Source: Owenweeksia hongkongensis DSM 17368 (GTDB lineage: Bacteria > Bacteroidota > Bacteroidia > Flavobacteriales > Schleiferiaceae). Taken from it: DNA of 64,000 nucleotides. A program made the translations under genes and the position numbers. The notes beneath the pieces are model-generated. The model was not told the origin of the DNA. It saw nothing but the letters and a program-made list of their open reading frames with translations, and did no database searches. Positions 50,496-59,383 of the stretch are shown here, one piece after another (within the stretch, counting starts at the first letter, position 1; each line of letters starts with the position of its first letter). Location: NCBI RefSeq assembly GCF_000236705.1, contig NC_016599.1, positions 620,001 through 684,000 on the forward strand. The letters are read 5' to 3'.

Positions 50496-51152
50496 TTAGT
50501 CTTTAGAAAGACTTTGGATGAGACCTTTATCTAAAATAGGGCGTTTAGCTTTCATGATAATCCAATAGGCTATGAAAGCGAGGCTAGTACCTAAAATACT
50601 TCCGACTAAAACATCTATGAGGAAATGCTGGCTTAGGTAAATACGGCTATAGCCCACCAAAGCTGCTGTAATAAACAGAGCAAGCTTTAATCTTTTAGTA
50701 TTTAAGAAGAAAGCCATCAAAGCGTAAAAAGCGAATGCGCTGGTAGTATGCCCGGAAGGAAAGCTGTTGTTCGTAAGTATCTCCACACCTTCTATCAATC
50801 TTAACTCATGAATTTGCGCGAAGTACTGTGGTGGTCTTGGGTAGTCAATAAAAACATGATATTTTAAAACTACAATAGCACATATGCTAAGTAATCCGAC
50901 CAAAACAAAACCTAAAAAATATCGCCACTTAATAAATGCTGAAATAAAAATAATTGGCAATAAAACATGATAATCCCCCAGGTAAGTTACATATTGGAAA
51001 AAGTAATCCAAGAAAGGATTATAGTATGTGTTTTGAAAAATGTGAATTTCATCTTTACTAAAAGACAGCACAAAAAATATCCCGATAGTTAGTAAAATAA
51101 CCATCGGGATAAAAAAGAATTTGTTCTTATTTACAAATGAAGCTACCTTCAA
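50496..51152 (-). CDS. PAP2-family membrane phosphatase
   Basis: This is a 218-residue membrane protein with about six helices. The acid-phosphatase motifs of the PAP2 superfamily are present: KYHVFIDYPRPPQYF (C1 KxxxxxxRP), SFPSGHTTSAFAF (C2 PSGH) and SRIYLSQHFLIDVLVGSILG (C3 SRxxxxxHxxxD). These enzymes dephosphorylate lipid phosphates such as undecaprenyl diphosphate or phosphatidate. The gene follows the START-like gene by 4 bp on the minus strand, so they are probably co-transcribed. Confidence 0.93.
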   Translation of the reverse strand: MKVASFVNKNKFFFIPMVILLTIGIFFVLSFSKDEIHIFQNTYYNPFLDYFFQYVTYLGDYHVLLPIIFISAFIKWRYFLGFVLVGLLSICAIVVLKYHVFIDYPRPPQYFAQIHELRLIEGVEILTNNSFPSGHTTSAFAFYALMAFFLNTKRLKLALFITAALVGYSRIYLSQHFLIDVLVGSILGTSLAFIAYWIIMKAKRPILDKGLIQSLSKD

Positions 51153-51156
51153 AGGT

Positions 51157-51549
51157 TTATGCGCCTATTGTATGAAAAAGCTCGTGAATTTGGCTTTCCC
51201 AAAGGAGCTTGTCCTCTTCTACTTCATCTTCATCGCTATGATCAGTAACCATAAGCGCTGTGTCATTTGTAAGCTCATCTACTACAATCTTAAACTCGAA
51301 GTAGTATTTATTGTCTTCTTCATGATCTTCTTCCCAGCGAAAGCGAATATATTTTTCGGTTTTCTTACCTACCATATAAGCTACGCGCTCATCACCATCC
51401 CATATAAAGGTGTACTTCTCACCACGAGAATTTACATCATCACAAAACCACTCGCTAAGCCCACTAGGGGTGCTCAAAAATGGAAACAACATATGTGGAG
51501 ATGCCTTAACGGGAAATTCCAATTCGTACTTTATTTTTTCTTCTGTCAT
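51157..51549 (-). CDS. START-like domain protein (Bacteroidota type)
   Basis: This is a 130-residue protein of the START/SRPBCC fold. MTEEKIKYELEFPVKASPHMLFPFLSTPSGLSEWFCDDVNSRGEKYTFIWDGDERVAYMVGKKTEKYIRFRWEEDHEEDNKYYFEFKIVVDELTNDTALMVTDHSDEDEVEEDKLLWESQI is the pattern of a small Bacteroidota-specific family related to AHSA1 proteins. Its ligand and function are unknown. I chose the ATG at 51549, where the domain begins; a frame from 51606 would add 19 unlikely residues. It is upstream of, and probably in one unit with, the PAP2 phosphatase gene. Confidence 0.88.
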   Translation of the reverse strand: MTEEKIKYELEFPVKASPHMLFPFLSTPSGLSEWFCDDVNSRGEKYTFIWDGDERVAYMVGKKTEKYIRFRWEEDHEEDNKYYFEFKIVVDELTNDTALMVTDHSDEDEVEEDKLLWESQIHELFHTIGA

Positions 51550-51630
51550 TGCTTGATTAGTATCGTTTCTGAAGTTTGCAATATATAAAAATTTACTATC
51601 GGGCAAGGCTCAATATTTTTCTTCATTCAC

Positions 51631-51660
51631 TTTGCTGAAATAGATAAAACTGTATATTTG
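51631..51660 (+). promoter_or_regulatory. Promoter of tRNA-Met
   Basis: TTTG (51631-51634), an 18-bp spacer and TATATTTG (51653-51660) match the Bacteroidota promoter consensus exactly. The -7 box lies 52 bp before the tRNA, leaving room for a 5' leader removed by RNase P. Confidence 0.8.
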
Positions 51661-51712
51661 CAGCCCGAAAAATAAAGGACACCCTTTATAAAAACGGTTT
51701 AATCACAGTGAT

Positions 51713-51786
51713 GGCGAGGTAGCTCAGGTGGTTAGAGCGCAGGATTCATAACCCTGAGGTCGGGGGTTCGAGTCCCCCTTTCGCTA
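51713..51786 (+). tRNA. tRNA-Met (anticodon CAT)
   Basis: A 74-base cloverleaf is visible. The acceptor arm GGCGAGG pairs with TTTCGCT including G-U pairs, and the discriminator is A at 51786. The D-arm GCTCAGGTGGTTAGAGC is regular, and the anticodon loop TTCATAA holds CAT at 51747-51749. The T-arm is GGGGGTTCGAGTCCCCC, and CCA is not encoded. The lack of the initiator-type features (three G-C pairs in the anticodon stem) makes it the elongator, although a CAT anticodon could also belong to a lysidine-modified tRNA-Ile. Confidence 0.95.
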
Positions 51787-51788
51787 CA

Positions 51789-51818
51789 AAAGGCAGTCTT
51801 TTTAGGCTGCCTTTTTTT
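51789..51818 (+). terminator. Terminator after tRNA-Met
   Basis: An 8-bp stem AAAGGCAG / CTGCCTTT (51789-51796, 51807-51814) with a T-run to 51818 immediately follows the tRNA. Confidence 0.9.
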
Positions 51819-51849
51819 ATGCAAATTTATTTCACCAAAATAGCTGATT

Positions 51850-52098
51850 ATGCGAATTTTAGGCACCATTCCTCACCCTACTTTTAAGATAGTTGCATAT
51901 ACTATAGAGCGATATTTTTATATAGAAATAGAGGCAGGCCCCATGAAGCAGTGCTACAAATTGCACAAGGAGCAAGTAGATGGATTGGAAGGTGTGAAAA
52001 AGTGGCTGGATGAGGACTTTCTAGCACATCTCCAGCACACTTTTGAAACTATGTATAAAAGCCATCAGGCTTCAGTAAATCGAAATTTTCCTAAATAA
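51850..52098 (+). CDS. Small conserved-looking hypothetical protein
   Basis: This is an 82-residue protein starting MRILGTIPHPTFKIVAYTIERYFYIEIEAGPMKQCYKLHKEQVDGLEGVKKWLDEDFLAHLQHTFETM. The layout (beta strands, then two helices) is compact, and I recall similar short proteins in Bacteroidota, but I cannot name a family. It starts 31 bp after the terminator of tRNA-Met and ends 1 bp before the convergent thioredoxin-like gene. No regulatory signal is obvious. Confidence 0.7.
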   Translation: MRILGTIPHPTFKIVAYTIERYFYIEIEAGPMKQCYKLHKEQVDGLEGVKKWLDEDFLAHLQHTFETMYKSHQASVNRNFPK

Positions 52099-52099
52099 T

Positions 52100-52693
52100 C
52101 TAGGTTAACTGATAAGAAAGCATCTGTGCTAATTCCTGCTCAATAGCTTTTCCACTGTTTCGAGCATACCAAAGCTGCAGGTCTTTATTGATGTCTGCCT
52201 TTTCAAAACCTTCTTTTTTCATCCTGGTAAAAAGGTCTTGAGACTCTTTAGGACGTGGTCCCCAAGTGGAAAGCTCTTCTCCTGTTTCTGCGTCAAGACG
52301 GATTAGTTTTGGAATACTTCTACCTCCATTAGTAAGGTACTTATCCATTAGCTCCAGATTTTCATCGCGAAGCACCAAATGAAGGTCAATGTTTTCGCTG
52401 GCATCAGCCATCTTTGACATTACAGGAACTGAATGTGCGGCATCTCCACACCAAGCTTCTGTAAGTACAATCCAAGTTTCTTTTTTCTCAATATTTTTGA
52501 GAAGCGTTTGTACATCAGCGTCAAGCACAAAACGCTTATCCCACTTATTCATGCGGGCAATATTCAGGTCGGTATAGTTTAGCATATCCTCGCTGTGATT
52601 ATCACCTGTTGTTTTATTATTGGCTCTAAGCCTGTCAATTAGCTCTCTGTACTCAGTATAGCTCATTGAATTTTCTATTGCTTTATCTATCAT
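52100..52693 (-). CDS. Thioredoxin-fold protein with WCGDA active-site variant
   Basis: This is a 197-residue protein. The thioredoxin-like core is around residues 70-140: TWIVLTEAWCGDAAHSVPVMSKMADASENIDLHLVLRDENLELMDKYLTNGGRSIPKLIRLD. The usual WCGPC is WCGDAA, so only one Cys remains, a feature shared by a widespread Bacteroidota thioredoxin-family group that may act in thiol binding or bacilliredoxin-like reactions. There is no signal peptide, so it is cytoplasmic. The start at 52693 is preferred over the ATG two codons earlier; the choice is uncertain. Confidence 0.86.
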   Translation of the reverse strand: MIDKAIENSMSYTEYRELIDRLRANNKTTGDNHSEDMLNYTDLNIARMNKWDKRFVLDADVQTLLKNIEKKETWIVLTEAWCGDAAHSVPVMSKMADASENIDLHLVLRDENLELMDKYLTNGGRSIPKLIRLDAETGEELSTWGPRPKESQDLFTRMKKEGFEKADINKDLQLWYARNSGKAIEQELAQMLSYQLT

Positions 52694-52849
52694 ATTCATA
52701 TTCTGTATTTCTTATTGTGAGCACAAATTTCTAAATGTCCCTCTTCACCTAATGTCAGAAAGCCGATAGTATTGAGGACTTCTATTTAGTGATAGCAAAG
52801 TTAAAGGACTTGATTATCCTAAAATGTGACAAAAGTCACAAAACGAAAA

Positions 52850-52870
52850 AGGAGGTCAATCAGACCTCCT
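52850..52870 (-). terminator. Terminator of the five-gene minus-strand operon
   Basis: A perfect 8-bp stem AGGAGGTC / GACCTCCT with a 5-nt loop lies 25 bp after the stop of the dehydrogenase gene. On the minus strand a U-run follows (bases 52850-52846). Confidence 0.85.
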
Positions 52871-52894
52871 CTTCAATTATACTCCTGCCCTTCC

Positions 52895-53782
52895 TTATTT
52901 AAATGAAGCAGAAACTTTTGCATTTTTTGGACCTTCTGAATAGTCATAAAACCCTTCTCCGGATTTTACACCAAGTTTGCCAGCCATTACCATATTTACT
53001 AAAAGAGGACATGGTGCATACTTAGGATTACCAAGACCTTCGTACAGTACATTCATAATACTAAGACACACGTCCAAACCAATAAAGTCGGCCAATTGCA
53101 ATGGTCCCATTGGATGTGCCATTCCTAATTTCATAATGGTGTCAATTTCTTCTACACCCGCCACACCTTCGTGTAATGAAATAATAGCCTCGTTAATCAT
53201 AGGCATCAAAATACGATTGGCCACAAAACCAGGATAATCATTACACTCGGTAGGTACTTTACCCAATCCTTTTGATAAGGCAACGATATTGGCGGTAGTA
53301 ACATCAGAAGTAGCATAACCGCGAATAATCTCCACCAGTTTCATTACAGGCACCGGATTCATAAAGTGCATACCTATTACCTTATCAGGGCGCTTAGTAG
53401 CTGCTGCAATTTTGGTAATAGAAATTGATGAAGTATTAGTCGCCAAAATTGTGTTTTCATCACAAATCTCATCCAGCTGAGCAAAGATTTTTAGCTTAAG
53501 GTCTACGTTTTCTGTAGCAGCTTCTACTACCAAATCCACACTCTTCACACCTTCGGCAATAGTCGTGTAAGTTGTTATATTTTCAAGGGTTTCCTTTTTC
53601 TTATCTTCATCAATAAGCCCCTTAGATACCTGACGATCCAGGTTTTTGGTAATGGTGGCGATTCCCTTTTTTAAGCTTTCAGGTGAAAGGTCAATAAGGT
53701 TTACTTTATGTCCGTGCTGTGCAAACACGTGGGCAATTCCATTACCCATTGTTCCTGCTCCTATTACTGATATAAAATTCAT
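52895..53782 (-). CDS. 3-hydroxyacyl-CoA (3-hydroxybutyryl-CoA) dehydrogenase
   Basis: This is a 295-residue NAD-dependent enzyme of fatty acid oxidation or butanoate metabolism. The Rossmann motif MNFISVIGAGTMGNGIAHVFAQHGHKVNLIDL is at the N-terminus. VEAATENVDLKLKIF, ILATNTSSISITKIAAATKRPDKVIGMHFMNPVPVMKLVEII (catalytic His region) and DYPGFVANRILMPMINEAI follow, ending with the helical C-domain GMAHPMGPLQLADFIGLDV. The stand-alone form of this length is the 3-hydroxybutyryl-CoA dehydrogenase type. It is the last gene of a minus-strand run from the GIN-domain gene at 59245. Confidence 0.95.
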   Translation of the reverse strand: MNFISVIGAGTMGNGIAHVFAQHGHKVNLIDLSPESLKKGIATITKNLDRQVSKGLIDEDKKKETLENITTYTTIAEGVKSVDLVVEAATENVDLKLKIFAQLDEICDENTILATNTSSISITKIAAATKRPDKVIGMHFMNPVPVMKLVEIIRGYATSDVTTANIVALSKGLGKVPTECNDYPGFVANRILMPMINEAIISLHEGVAGVEEIDTIMKLGMAHPMGPLQLADFIGLDVCLSIMNVLYEGLGNPKYAPCPLLVNMVMAGKLGVKSGEGFYDYSEGPKNAKVSASFK

Positions 53783-53817
53783 CATCTATAATTTATCTAA
53801 TTGTCTGTTAATGTTTT

Positions 53818-55059
53818 CTACTCTCCTACTTGAGTCTTCAATATTTCTTCAATCACAGTTTGATCTTTCGCTGTAAACTCTTCATACAATGGAGTTCCTG
53901 GCCCGGAAAACCCGGTATGTATTTTTCTCACGGTATGATCTGCATTCAAATAAATTGCTGTGGGAAAACTCATAATGTGATTTAGCATCGGTAAAAGTTC
54001 CGCAGCATTATCATCTTTTGTAGCGCCAGCCAAAAGTACTGGATATTCTATACTAAGGTCATTCACCATCTTATTAGCTCTAGCCAAAGCCATTTCCTTG
54101 TTTTTAGCGCGCTCAAAGGTTAGCCCAATTATCTCCAATCCTTCATCATTATATTGATCATAAACTTGACTTAAGTAACGAGTTTCGTCCATGCAATTTG
54201 GGCACCAACTTCCCATTATTTGCACAATCACAGGTTTTCCATCATACTTTGGGTCACTAAGGGAAGCAGGTTCACCCTTGAGGTTATTAAAGCTAAAATC
54301 AACTTTAGAATAACCTGCTTTTAAGTAAGTTAAAGAGTCAGCATTGCGCAGCTCAAAATCATCATCGCGATAAGCTTTCCAGGTTTTAAAACCGCTGCGA
54401 CCCGAATAAAACAAACCTTCAATAGTTTGTCCTATCACCTTAGCGTCAAATAGAAAAAGATGCGCACCATCAAAAGCAGAAAGCTGAAGATGATCTCCAC
54501 TCAAAACTCCTTGTAGGTAGCGATAATCCCCTGTTTCGGTAGCAAAGGTTCCTTTCACTACTTTGCCATATTGTTCAAAATAGGCAATAGCCGGTCTCTC
54601 ATTTTCGGTTTCAGGATTAAATTTCACGGCCCACTTCTCGTTTATGTCGCAGCATTTTGGCTCTGTAATTTCAAATCTTGCAGAATCACCATACGTTGCT
54701 GTAAAAGGCAAGCGATAGTTTTCAGCATCAGGATTGATATAGCTTCCTTGTAAATTATCACTTCCCAGTTTCGCTACTATGTAATTTGCAAAAACCGGCA
54801 TTTCTATCTTTATAGAATCTTTACTTACACGACTTACAGAGGTTTCAATTTCCTCATCTCCATTAAAAATAAAAAGTGTCATGCTGCTATCTTCCGCAGT
54901 TTCTAGTTCAAAATTGAAAGGTAAATCTACACTATCATTCAGCGCAATCACACCACGCCATACTCCGCTGTACGGTTCATTATCTACATTTCCGGTATCG
55001 GTCGGGTCACCGCATGCCACCATAAGTATTGGTAATAAACCTAGAAGTGCTTTTTTCAT
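53818..55059 (-). CDS. TlpA-like thioredoxin lipoprotein
   Basis: This is a 413-residue lipoprotein (MKKALLGLLPILMVACGDPTD, lipobox Cys at residue 16). The first 230 residues form a beta-rich N-domain seen in Bacteroidota TlpA proteins. The C-terminal thioredoxin domain contains PVIVQIMGSWCPNCMDETRYLSQVYDQY with a WCPNC redox motif and SFPTAIYLNADHTVRKIHTGFSGPGT. It should act as a disulfide reductase in the periplasm. Its start overlaps the stop of the ArnT-like gene by 4 bp (ATGA), so they are co-translated. Confidence 0.9.
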   Translation of the reverse strand: MKKALLGLLPILMVACGDPTDTGNVDNEPYSGVWRGVIALNDSVDLPFNFELETAEDSSMTLFIFNGDEEIETSVSRVSKDSIKIEMPVFANYIVAKLGSDNLQGSYINPDAENYRLPFTATYGDSARFEITEPKCCDINEKWAVKFNPETENERPAIAYFEQYGKVVKGTFATETGDYRYLQGVLSGDHLQLSAFDGAHLFLFDAKVIGQTIEGLFYSGRSGFKTWKAYRDDDFELRNADSLTYLKAGYSKVDFSFNNLKGEPASLSDPKYDGKPVIVQIMGSWCPNCMDETRYLSQVYDQYNDEGLEIIGLTFERAKNKEMALARANKMVNDLSIEYPVLLAGATKDDNAAELLPMLNHIMSFPTAIYLNADHTVRKIHTGFSGPGTPLYEEFTAKDQTVIEEILKTQVGE

Positions 55060-56798
55060 ATTGATCCTTTTTGTTGTGCGCTTAATTCTGCAAACTTACT
55101 GTTCTCCTTAATACCCGTCACCTTTAGTATACACACAGGTCTAAGTGTATTTTCACGAGTTTCCGGGTTTAAAAATTTTATACTAAGTAAGGTCACTGGG
55201 TACGTTCCAAACTTTTCTAAAACCTCAAAGTCAAAATCTTTATCCAAGCTATTAAGGTTTTTTTCTTCAGTGATAATATAGACCTCCCCTTCATTTTGCA
55301 TACTCAATGCAAGCTTGTTGGAGTTTGTATTTTGCGGGATATTGCCCGAATAGTAGTAATAACTGAAGGACGTAAATCTATAATTGAAAACCTTAGTTTC
55401 ATCCAGTTCTAAATCCTGTATTGCAAATGCCGTATTACTCCCCATCTGGTACTTCATAATGTTTGGATAAAACCAGGCATTCATAGCAATATTTGCTGCA
55501 ATCGAAATTAGGACGGAGGCCACAATTAGATTGATACCGCTTTTAAAAGTTTTAAAGAGAAAGTAAAAAGCAACAGCCATAAAAAGCAACGAAATTATAG
55601 CTGGCAACCAACTTCCGTCTGAAAATACCCAAAAGTAAATCAGGCAAACTGCAGCAAGAGATGCCACAACAATAAGTGTTTGTATGGAAAGAGATGTGAC
55701 CTTTAAAGACCTATTGTTTTTTTCCCAAACCTCTTGCCACCATGAGGCTAAGAGTATAGCCGCCAAAGGATACATTACAAATATGTAGTGTGGTAACTTA
55801 TAAGATGACATCGATAGCGCAATGAAAGGAAGAATAAACCCGCCCAGAGTCAGAAGCTCAGGCATGGTCTTTCTATTCGGAATAGCTTTCACAGCTTTAA
55901 CTATTCTCGCAAAGAAGGCTACTACAAACATGAGCGCCCAAGGCAGAAAAGACCAAAGGAAGTTATGTACAAAGAAGAACATTCCTGCTCCGTTGGTCCA
56001 AACGTTTTCACCAGTAATTCGTCCAAAGCTTTGTGTCCACACATAGAATTTAAGCCCGGAAATATTCTTTTGGTAGTCAAGACCTTGAGGAGTAACCATG
56101 GGCACACTTTTTTCCGGCTGTAAGTCAAACTGTGTGTAAAGACCATAAAGCATAGGGCTTAGCAGAAAACCGACCAACACAAGTAGAACTATGTATTGCC
56201 ATCTAAAAATATCTCGCCATCTACCTGTACCTACAATCCAGCTGCCTACAGCTAATACCGGAACCATAATTCCAATGGGGCCTTTAGCCATCATGGCGCA
56301 AGCAATACCCACCGCTGCACCAATAATCCACTTCCATTTGTAGCCATGCAGCCACTCCATGATTTGCCAAATAGCAAATACCACGGCCGCTGTCAAAATT
56401 GTATCAGTGCGAACATCATTATTAAACAATATAAAAGCCTGACAGCTGAAAAGTATAATGGCAGCTAAACGCCCGGTGCGCTCATTGTATAGCAGTTTTC
56501 CCAATCGAAAAGTACTATAAACACCAACTAGAGTAAATAAAAATGAACCTATTTTAAAACTCCAGTTAGCGTAACCGAATACATTGAAAAAGAAAGAAGT
56601 AATCCAAAATAAAAGTGGTGGCTTATCAAGATAATCACGGCCATACAAGTGTACTTGCAGGTAATTGCCGTTTTCGGCCATTTCACGACTTATAGCTGCA
56701 TATTGCGCTGAGTCTACGTCCATTATATCTATCGGTAAACCGATGATATAAACGATAGTTACAAGCGCAAACAGCCACCAAAATGTGTTACGTTCCAA
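55056..56798 (-). CDS. ArnT/PMT-like glycosyltransferase family 39 membrane protein
   Basis: This is a 580-residue protein with about twelve membrane helices. The signature of GT39 and ArnT-type enzymes is visible: IDIMDVDSAQYAAISREMAENGNYLQVHLYGRDYLDKPPLLFWITSFFF (acidic DxD-like motif and YLDKPP), FGYANWSFKIGSFLFTLVGVYSTFRLGKLLY, and NDVRTDTILTAAVVFAIWQI. They move lipid-linked sugars onto lipid A or proteins. The C-terminal 130 residues are a soluble periplasmic domain. It starts 20 bp after the phosphohexomutase gene, suggesting that sugar activation and transfer are co-expressed. Confidence 0.9.
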   Translation of the reverse strand: MERNTFWWLFALVTIVYIIGLPIDIMDVDSAQYAAISREMAENGNYLQVHLYGRDYLDKPPLLFWITSFFFNVFGYANWSFKIGSFLFTLVGVYSTFRLGKLLYNERTGRLAAIILFSCQAFILFNNDVRTDTILTAAVVFAIWQIMEWLHGYKWKWIIGAAVGIACAMMAKGPIGIMVPVLAVGSWIVGTGRWRDIFRWQYIVLLVLVGFLLSPMLYGLYTQFDLQPEKSVPMVTPQGLDYQKNISGLKFYVWTQSFGRITGENVWTNGAGMFFFVHNFLWSFLPWALMFVVAFFARIVKAVKAIPNRKTMPELLTLGGFILPFIALSMSSYKLPHYIFVMYPLAAILLASWWQEVWEKNNRSLKVTSLSIQTLIVVASLAAVCLIYFWVFSDGSWLPAIISLLFMAVAFYFLFKTFKSGINLIVASVLISIAANIAMNAWFYPNIMKYQMGSNTAFAIQDLELDETKVFNYRFTSFSYYYYSGNIPQNTNSNKLALSMQNEGEVYIITEEKNLNSLDKDFDFEVLEKFGTYPVTLLSIKFLNPETRENTLRPVCILKVTGIKENSKFAELSAQQKGSI

Positions 56799-56818
56799 AC
56801 TTTAAAATTTGTGCAAAA

Positions 56819-58534
56819 TTACAACCCCAATGATTTCTTAATGTCGGCAATCCTACCTTCTAAGCTTTTCTTTACCCTTTCAAAATCCTCAACTTTCGTT
56901 AGAGGTTCATTCACACTTATGTAAAACTTGATTTTGGGTTCTGTACCAGAAGGACGCGCAGTAATCTTACTTCCCTTATCAGTAATAAATTGAACGACAT
57001 TACTCTTTGGTAAATCAATCGCTTCCAAAGTTCCTGAAAGTAAATCAGTGCATTTTGAGCTATCATAATCCAGCATTTTCACCACTCGCTCACCTCCTAT
57101 TTCCTGTGGAGTGTTGGCCCTAAAGTCTTTCATCATTTGAATGATTTCTTCAGAACCTTTCATTCCCTTTTTAGTAAGTGAAATCAAATCCTCTTGATAA
57201 AAACCAAATTTGTGGTAAACTTCAATGAGCATTTCATAGAAAGATGAACCTCTGGACTTAGCCCATGCTGCGGCTTCTGCCAAAAGAACTCCGCTGGCAA
57301 TAGCATCTTTATCACGCACAAAATCGCCAATCATATATCCGTAGCTTTCTTCACCACCACCTATAAAAGTCTTCTCCGGGTTCTTGCGAATCACATCGGC
57401 TATCCATTTAAAACCAGTAAGACAGTTAGGGCAATCTACATTATAGTGTTCAGCAATCTTGTCAATAAGGTCAGTGGTAACAATGGTTTTGGCTACAAAC
57501 TCATTTCCTGTAAGGCGATTGTTTTCTTTCCACCTTTCCAAAAGATAATAGATAAGAACCGAAGCAGCTTGATTACCATTCATTAATGCCATTTCGCCAT
57601 TCAAATCGCGAACAGCAATACCCACACGGTCAGCATCTGGGTCGGTACCTATAACTAAATCCGCACCTATTTTTTCGGCCATATCCACCGCCATTTTTAG
57701 CGCTGCGGCTTCCTCTGGGTTTGGTGACTTTACGGTTGGAAAATTACCATCAGGTGTACTTTGAGCCTCTACAATATGAAAATCGGTAAAACCACACAGT
57801 GCCATAGCATGAGGCATGGAAGTGATACTTGTTCCATGAATGCTGGTGAAAACAATTTTTAGTTTGTCTTTACCGTCATTACCAAAGCACTGCTTCTCGA
57901 TTTCTTTGATGTAAGCATCATCTACCTCTTTTCCAATGGAAAAAATAAGTGGTGAATTTTCGGCAAACTTCACATCCTCTGGCTTTACCTTTCGTACTTC
58001 CTCAATCACACCTTTGTCATGCGGAGGAACTAGTTGTCCACCATCATCCCAATACACTTTATAACCGTTGTACTCAGGCGGGTTGTGCGATGCGGTAATT
58101 ACAATACCACTCTTGCACCCCAAATGTCTTATTGCAAATGAAAGCTCTGGTGTTGGTCGTAAGTCTTCAAAAAGGTAAACCTTAATATCATGGGCAGCCA
58201 AAACTTGAGCTACCTTATGTGAGAACTCTTTGGAGTTATTGCGGCTATCGTGAGCTATTGCCACACTTATTTCCTCATTGGGAAACTGCTTAAGCAAATA
58301 GTTACTCAAGCCCTGGGTAGCCATCCCTAAGGTGTATTTATTAATTCTATTGGTACCAGCGCCCATAATACCTCTAAGGCCTCCTGTACCAAAATCAAGG
58401 TCTTTATAAAAGGCGTCCATCAAGGCATCTCCGCCCTCCTCAATAAGGTCTTTAACGCGAGTTCGGGTTTGCAAGCTATAGGTTTCGGTGGTCCAAGCTT
58501 TTGCTCTTTGCAATACTTCTTGCTCTAAGCTCAT
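56819..58534 (-). CDS. Phosphohexomutase (phosphoglucomutase/phosphomannomutase family)
   Basis: This is a 571-residue enzyme of the alpha-D-phosphohexomutase family. The active-site Ser149 lies in GIVITASHNPPEYNGYKVYW, the metal loop is IGTDPDADRVG, the sugar-binding loop is FIGGGEESYGYMIGD, and the phosphate-binding loop is TARPSGTEPKIKFYI. All four domains are complete. This long type is common in Bacteroidota and interconverts glucose- or mannose-1- and 6-phosphate. It lies in the minus-strand run between the GIN-domain lipoprotein (12 bp upstream) and the ArnT-like transferase. Confidence 0.95.
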   Translation of the reverse strand: MSLEQEVLQRAKAWTTETYSLQTRTRVKDLIEEGGDALMDAFYKDLDFGTGGLRGIMGAGTNRINKYTLGMATQGLSNYLLKQFPNEEISVAIAHDSRNNSKEFSHKVAQVLAAHDIKVYLFEDLRPTPELSFAIRHLGCKSGIVITASHNPPEYNGYKVYWDDGGQLVPPHDKGVIEEVRKVKPEDVKFAENSPLIFSIGKEVDDAYIKEIEKQCFGNDGKDKLKIVFTSIHGTSITSMPHAMALCGFTDFHIVEAQSTPDGNFPTVKSPNPEEAAALKMAVDMAEKIGADLVIGTDPDADRVGIAVRDLNGEMALMNGNQAASVLIYYLLERWKENNRLTGNEFVAKTIVTTDLIDKIAEHYNVDCPNCLTGFKWIADVIRKNPEKTFIGGGEESYGYMIGDFVRDKDAIASGVLLAEAAAWAKSRGSSFYEMLIEVYHKFGFYQEDLISLTKKGMKGSEEIIQMMKDFRANTPQEIGGERVVKMLDYDSSKCTDLLSGTLEAIDLPKSNVVQFITDKGSKITARPSGTEPKIKFYISVNEPLTKVEDFERVKKSLEGRIADIKKSLGL

Positions 58535-58546
58535 AATTTTGTCAAT

Positions 58547-59245
58547 TTAAAGGGGTTTAATGGTAGCAGCGCCAGAAACACTGCGATTGATTTCGCCAGG
58601 GTTTCCTTTGTAATAAATTTCGGCTGCACCGGAAATATCAATATCTAGTTTCTTAGTTACAAATACCTTAGCCTCGCCCGCACCGGACATATCTATTCTA
58701 CATTCTTCGGTTTCAAAATCCTCGGCATTCACTTCTCCTGCTCCTGATATTTCAAAGCTGGCAGTTTTAGCCTTTCCTTTTAGAGAAAGCTCACATGCTC
58801 CGCTCATATCAGCATCTAAATCACTGCATTCTATTTCTAAGTCAACTTCTACAGCTCCACTAAAATCCAGTTCTACATTCTTACCTGTTAGCAATCCACT
58901 TGATTGAATTTCACAAGCACCACTTAAATCGGCTCCGTTAAACTCATTCATAGTGAGGTATATTTCCAGTTTTTCATAGTGGCCCAATTTCTTTGTGCTC
59001 GAGATATGGAGCTCGCCCCCTTTCACATAAGTTTCAATGTATTCAAGCAGGTTTTCATCTGTATTTACAGTTACTGCGCTGTAATTTCCGGGTCGAATAA
59101 AAATATCAAAAGCGCCATCCACTTCGATTTTATCAAAAGGTGCCGCCTCACGAGTTTCCTTTTTTACTATTCCGTTCCCTTCTACGCCAGTTACGCAGGC
59201 CTGTGAAATAAGAGCTAATGCTGCAAATACTATAAATTTCTTCAT
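58547..59245 (-). CDS. GIN-domain (DUF2807) lipoprotein
   Basis: This is a 232-residue lipoprotein (MKKFIVFAALALISQACVTG, lipobox Cys at residue 17). The rest is a right-handed beta-helix-like head-GIN domain with repeating units: FDKIEVDGAFDIFIRPG, LDFSGAVEVDLEIECSDLDADMSGACELSLKGKAKTASFEISGAGEVNA, CRIDMSGAGEAKVFVTKKLDIDISGAAEIYYKG. The alternating S-G-A motif repeats about every 20 residues. Function unknown; proteins of this family are surface or periplasmic in Bacteroidota. I chose the start at 59245, where the signal begins. It is the first gene of the operon. Confidence 0.9.
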   Translation of the reverse strand: MKKFIVFAALALISQACVTGVEGNGIVKKETREAAPFDKIEVDGAFDIFIRPGNYSAVTVNTDENLLEYIETYVKGGELHISSTKKLGHYEKLEIYLTMNEFNGADLSGACEIQSSGLLTGKNVELDFSGAVEVDLEIECSDLDADMSGACELSLKGKAKTASFEISGAGEVNAEDFETEECRIDMSGAGEAKVFVTKKLDIDISGAAEIYYKGNPGEINRSVSGAATIKPL

Positions 59246-59383
59246 GGAGCTATCATTTGTGGCTAAAGTAACAAATTGCCCTATTTGCACGCGCTCTTCC
59301 TTTCTATAAGTACATTTTTATCGGTGAGGTGTTAATTACTTTGTGTACTATCTTCGTTTCGAAATAATTAAGCTTTTCAAATT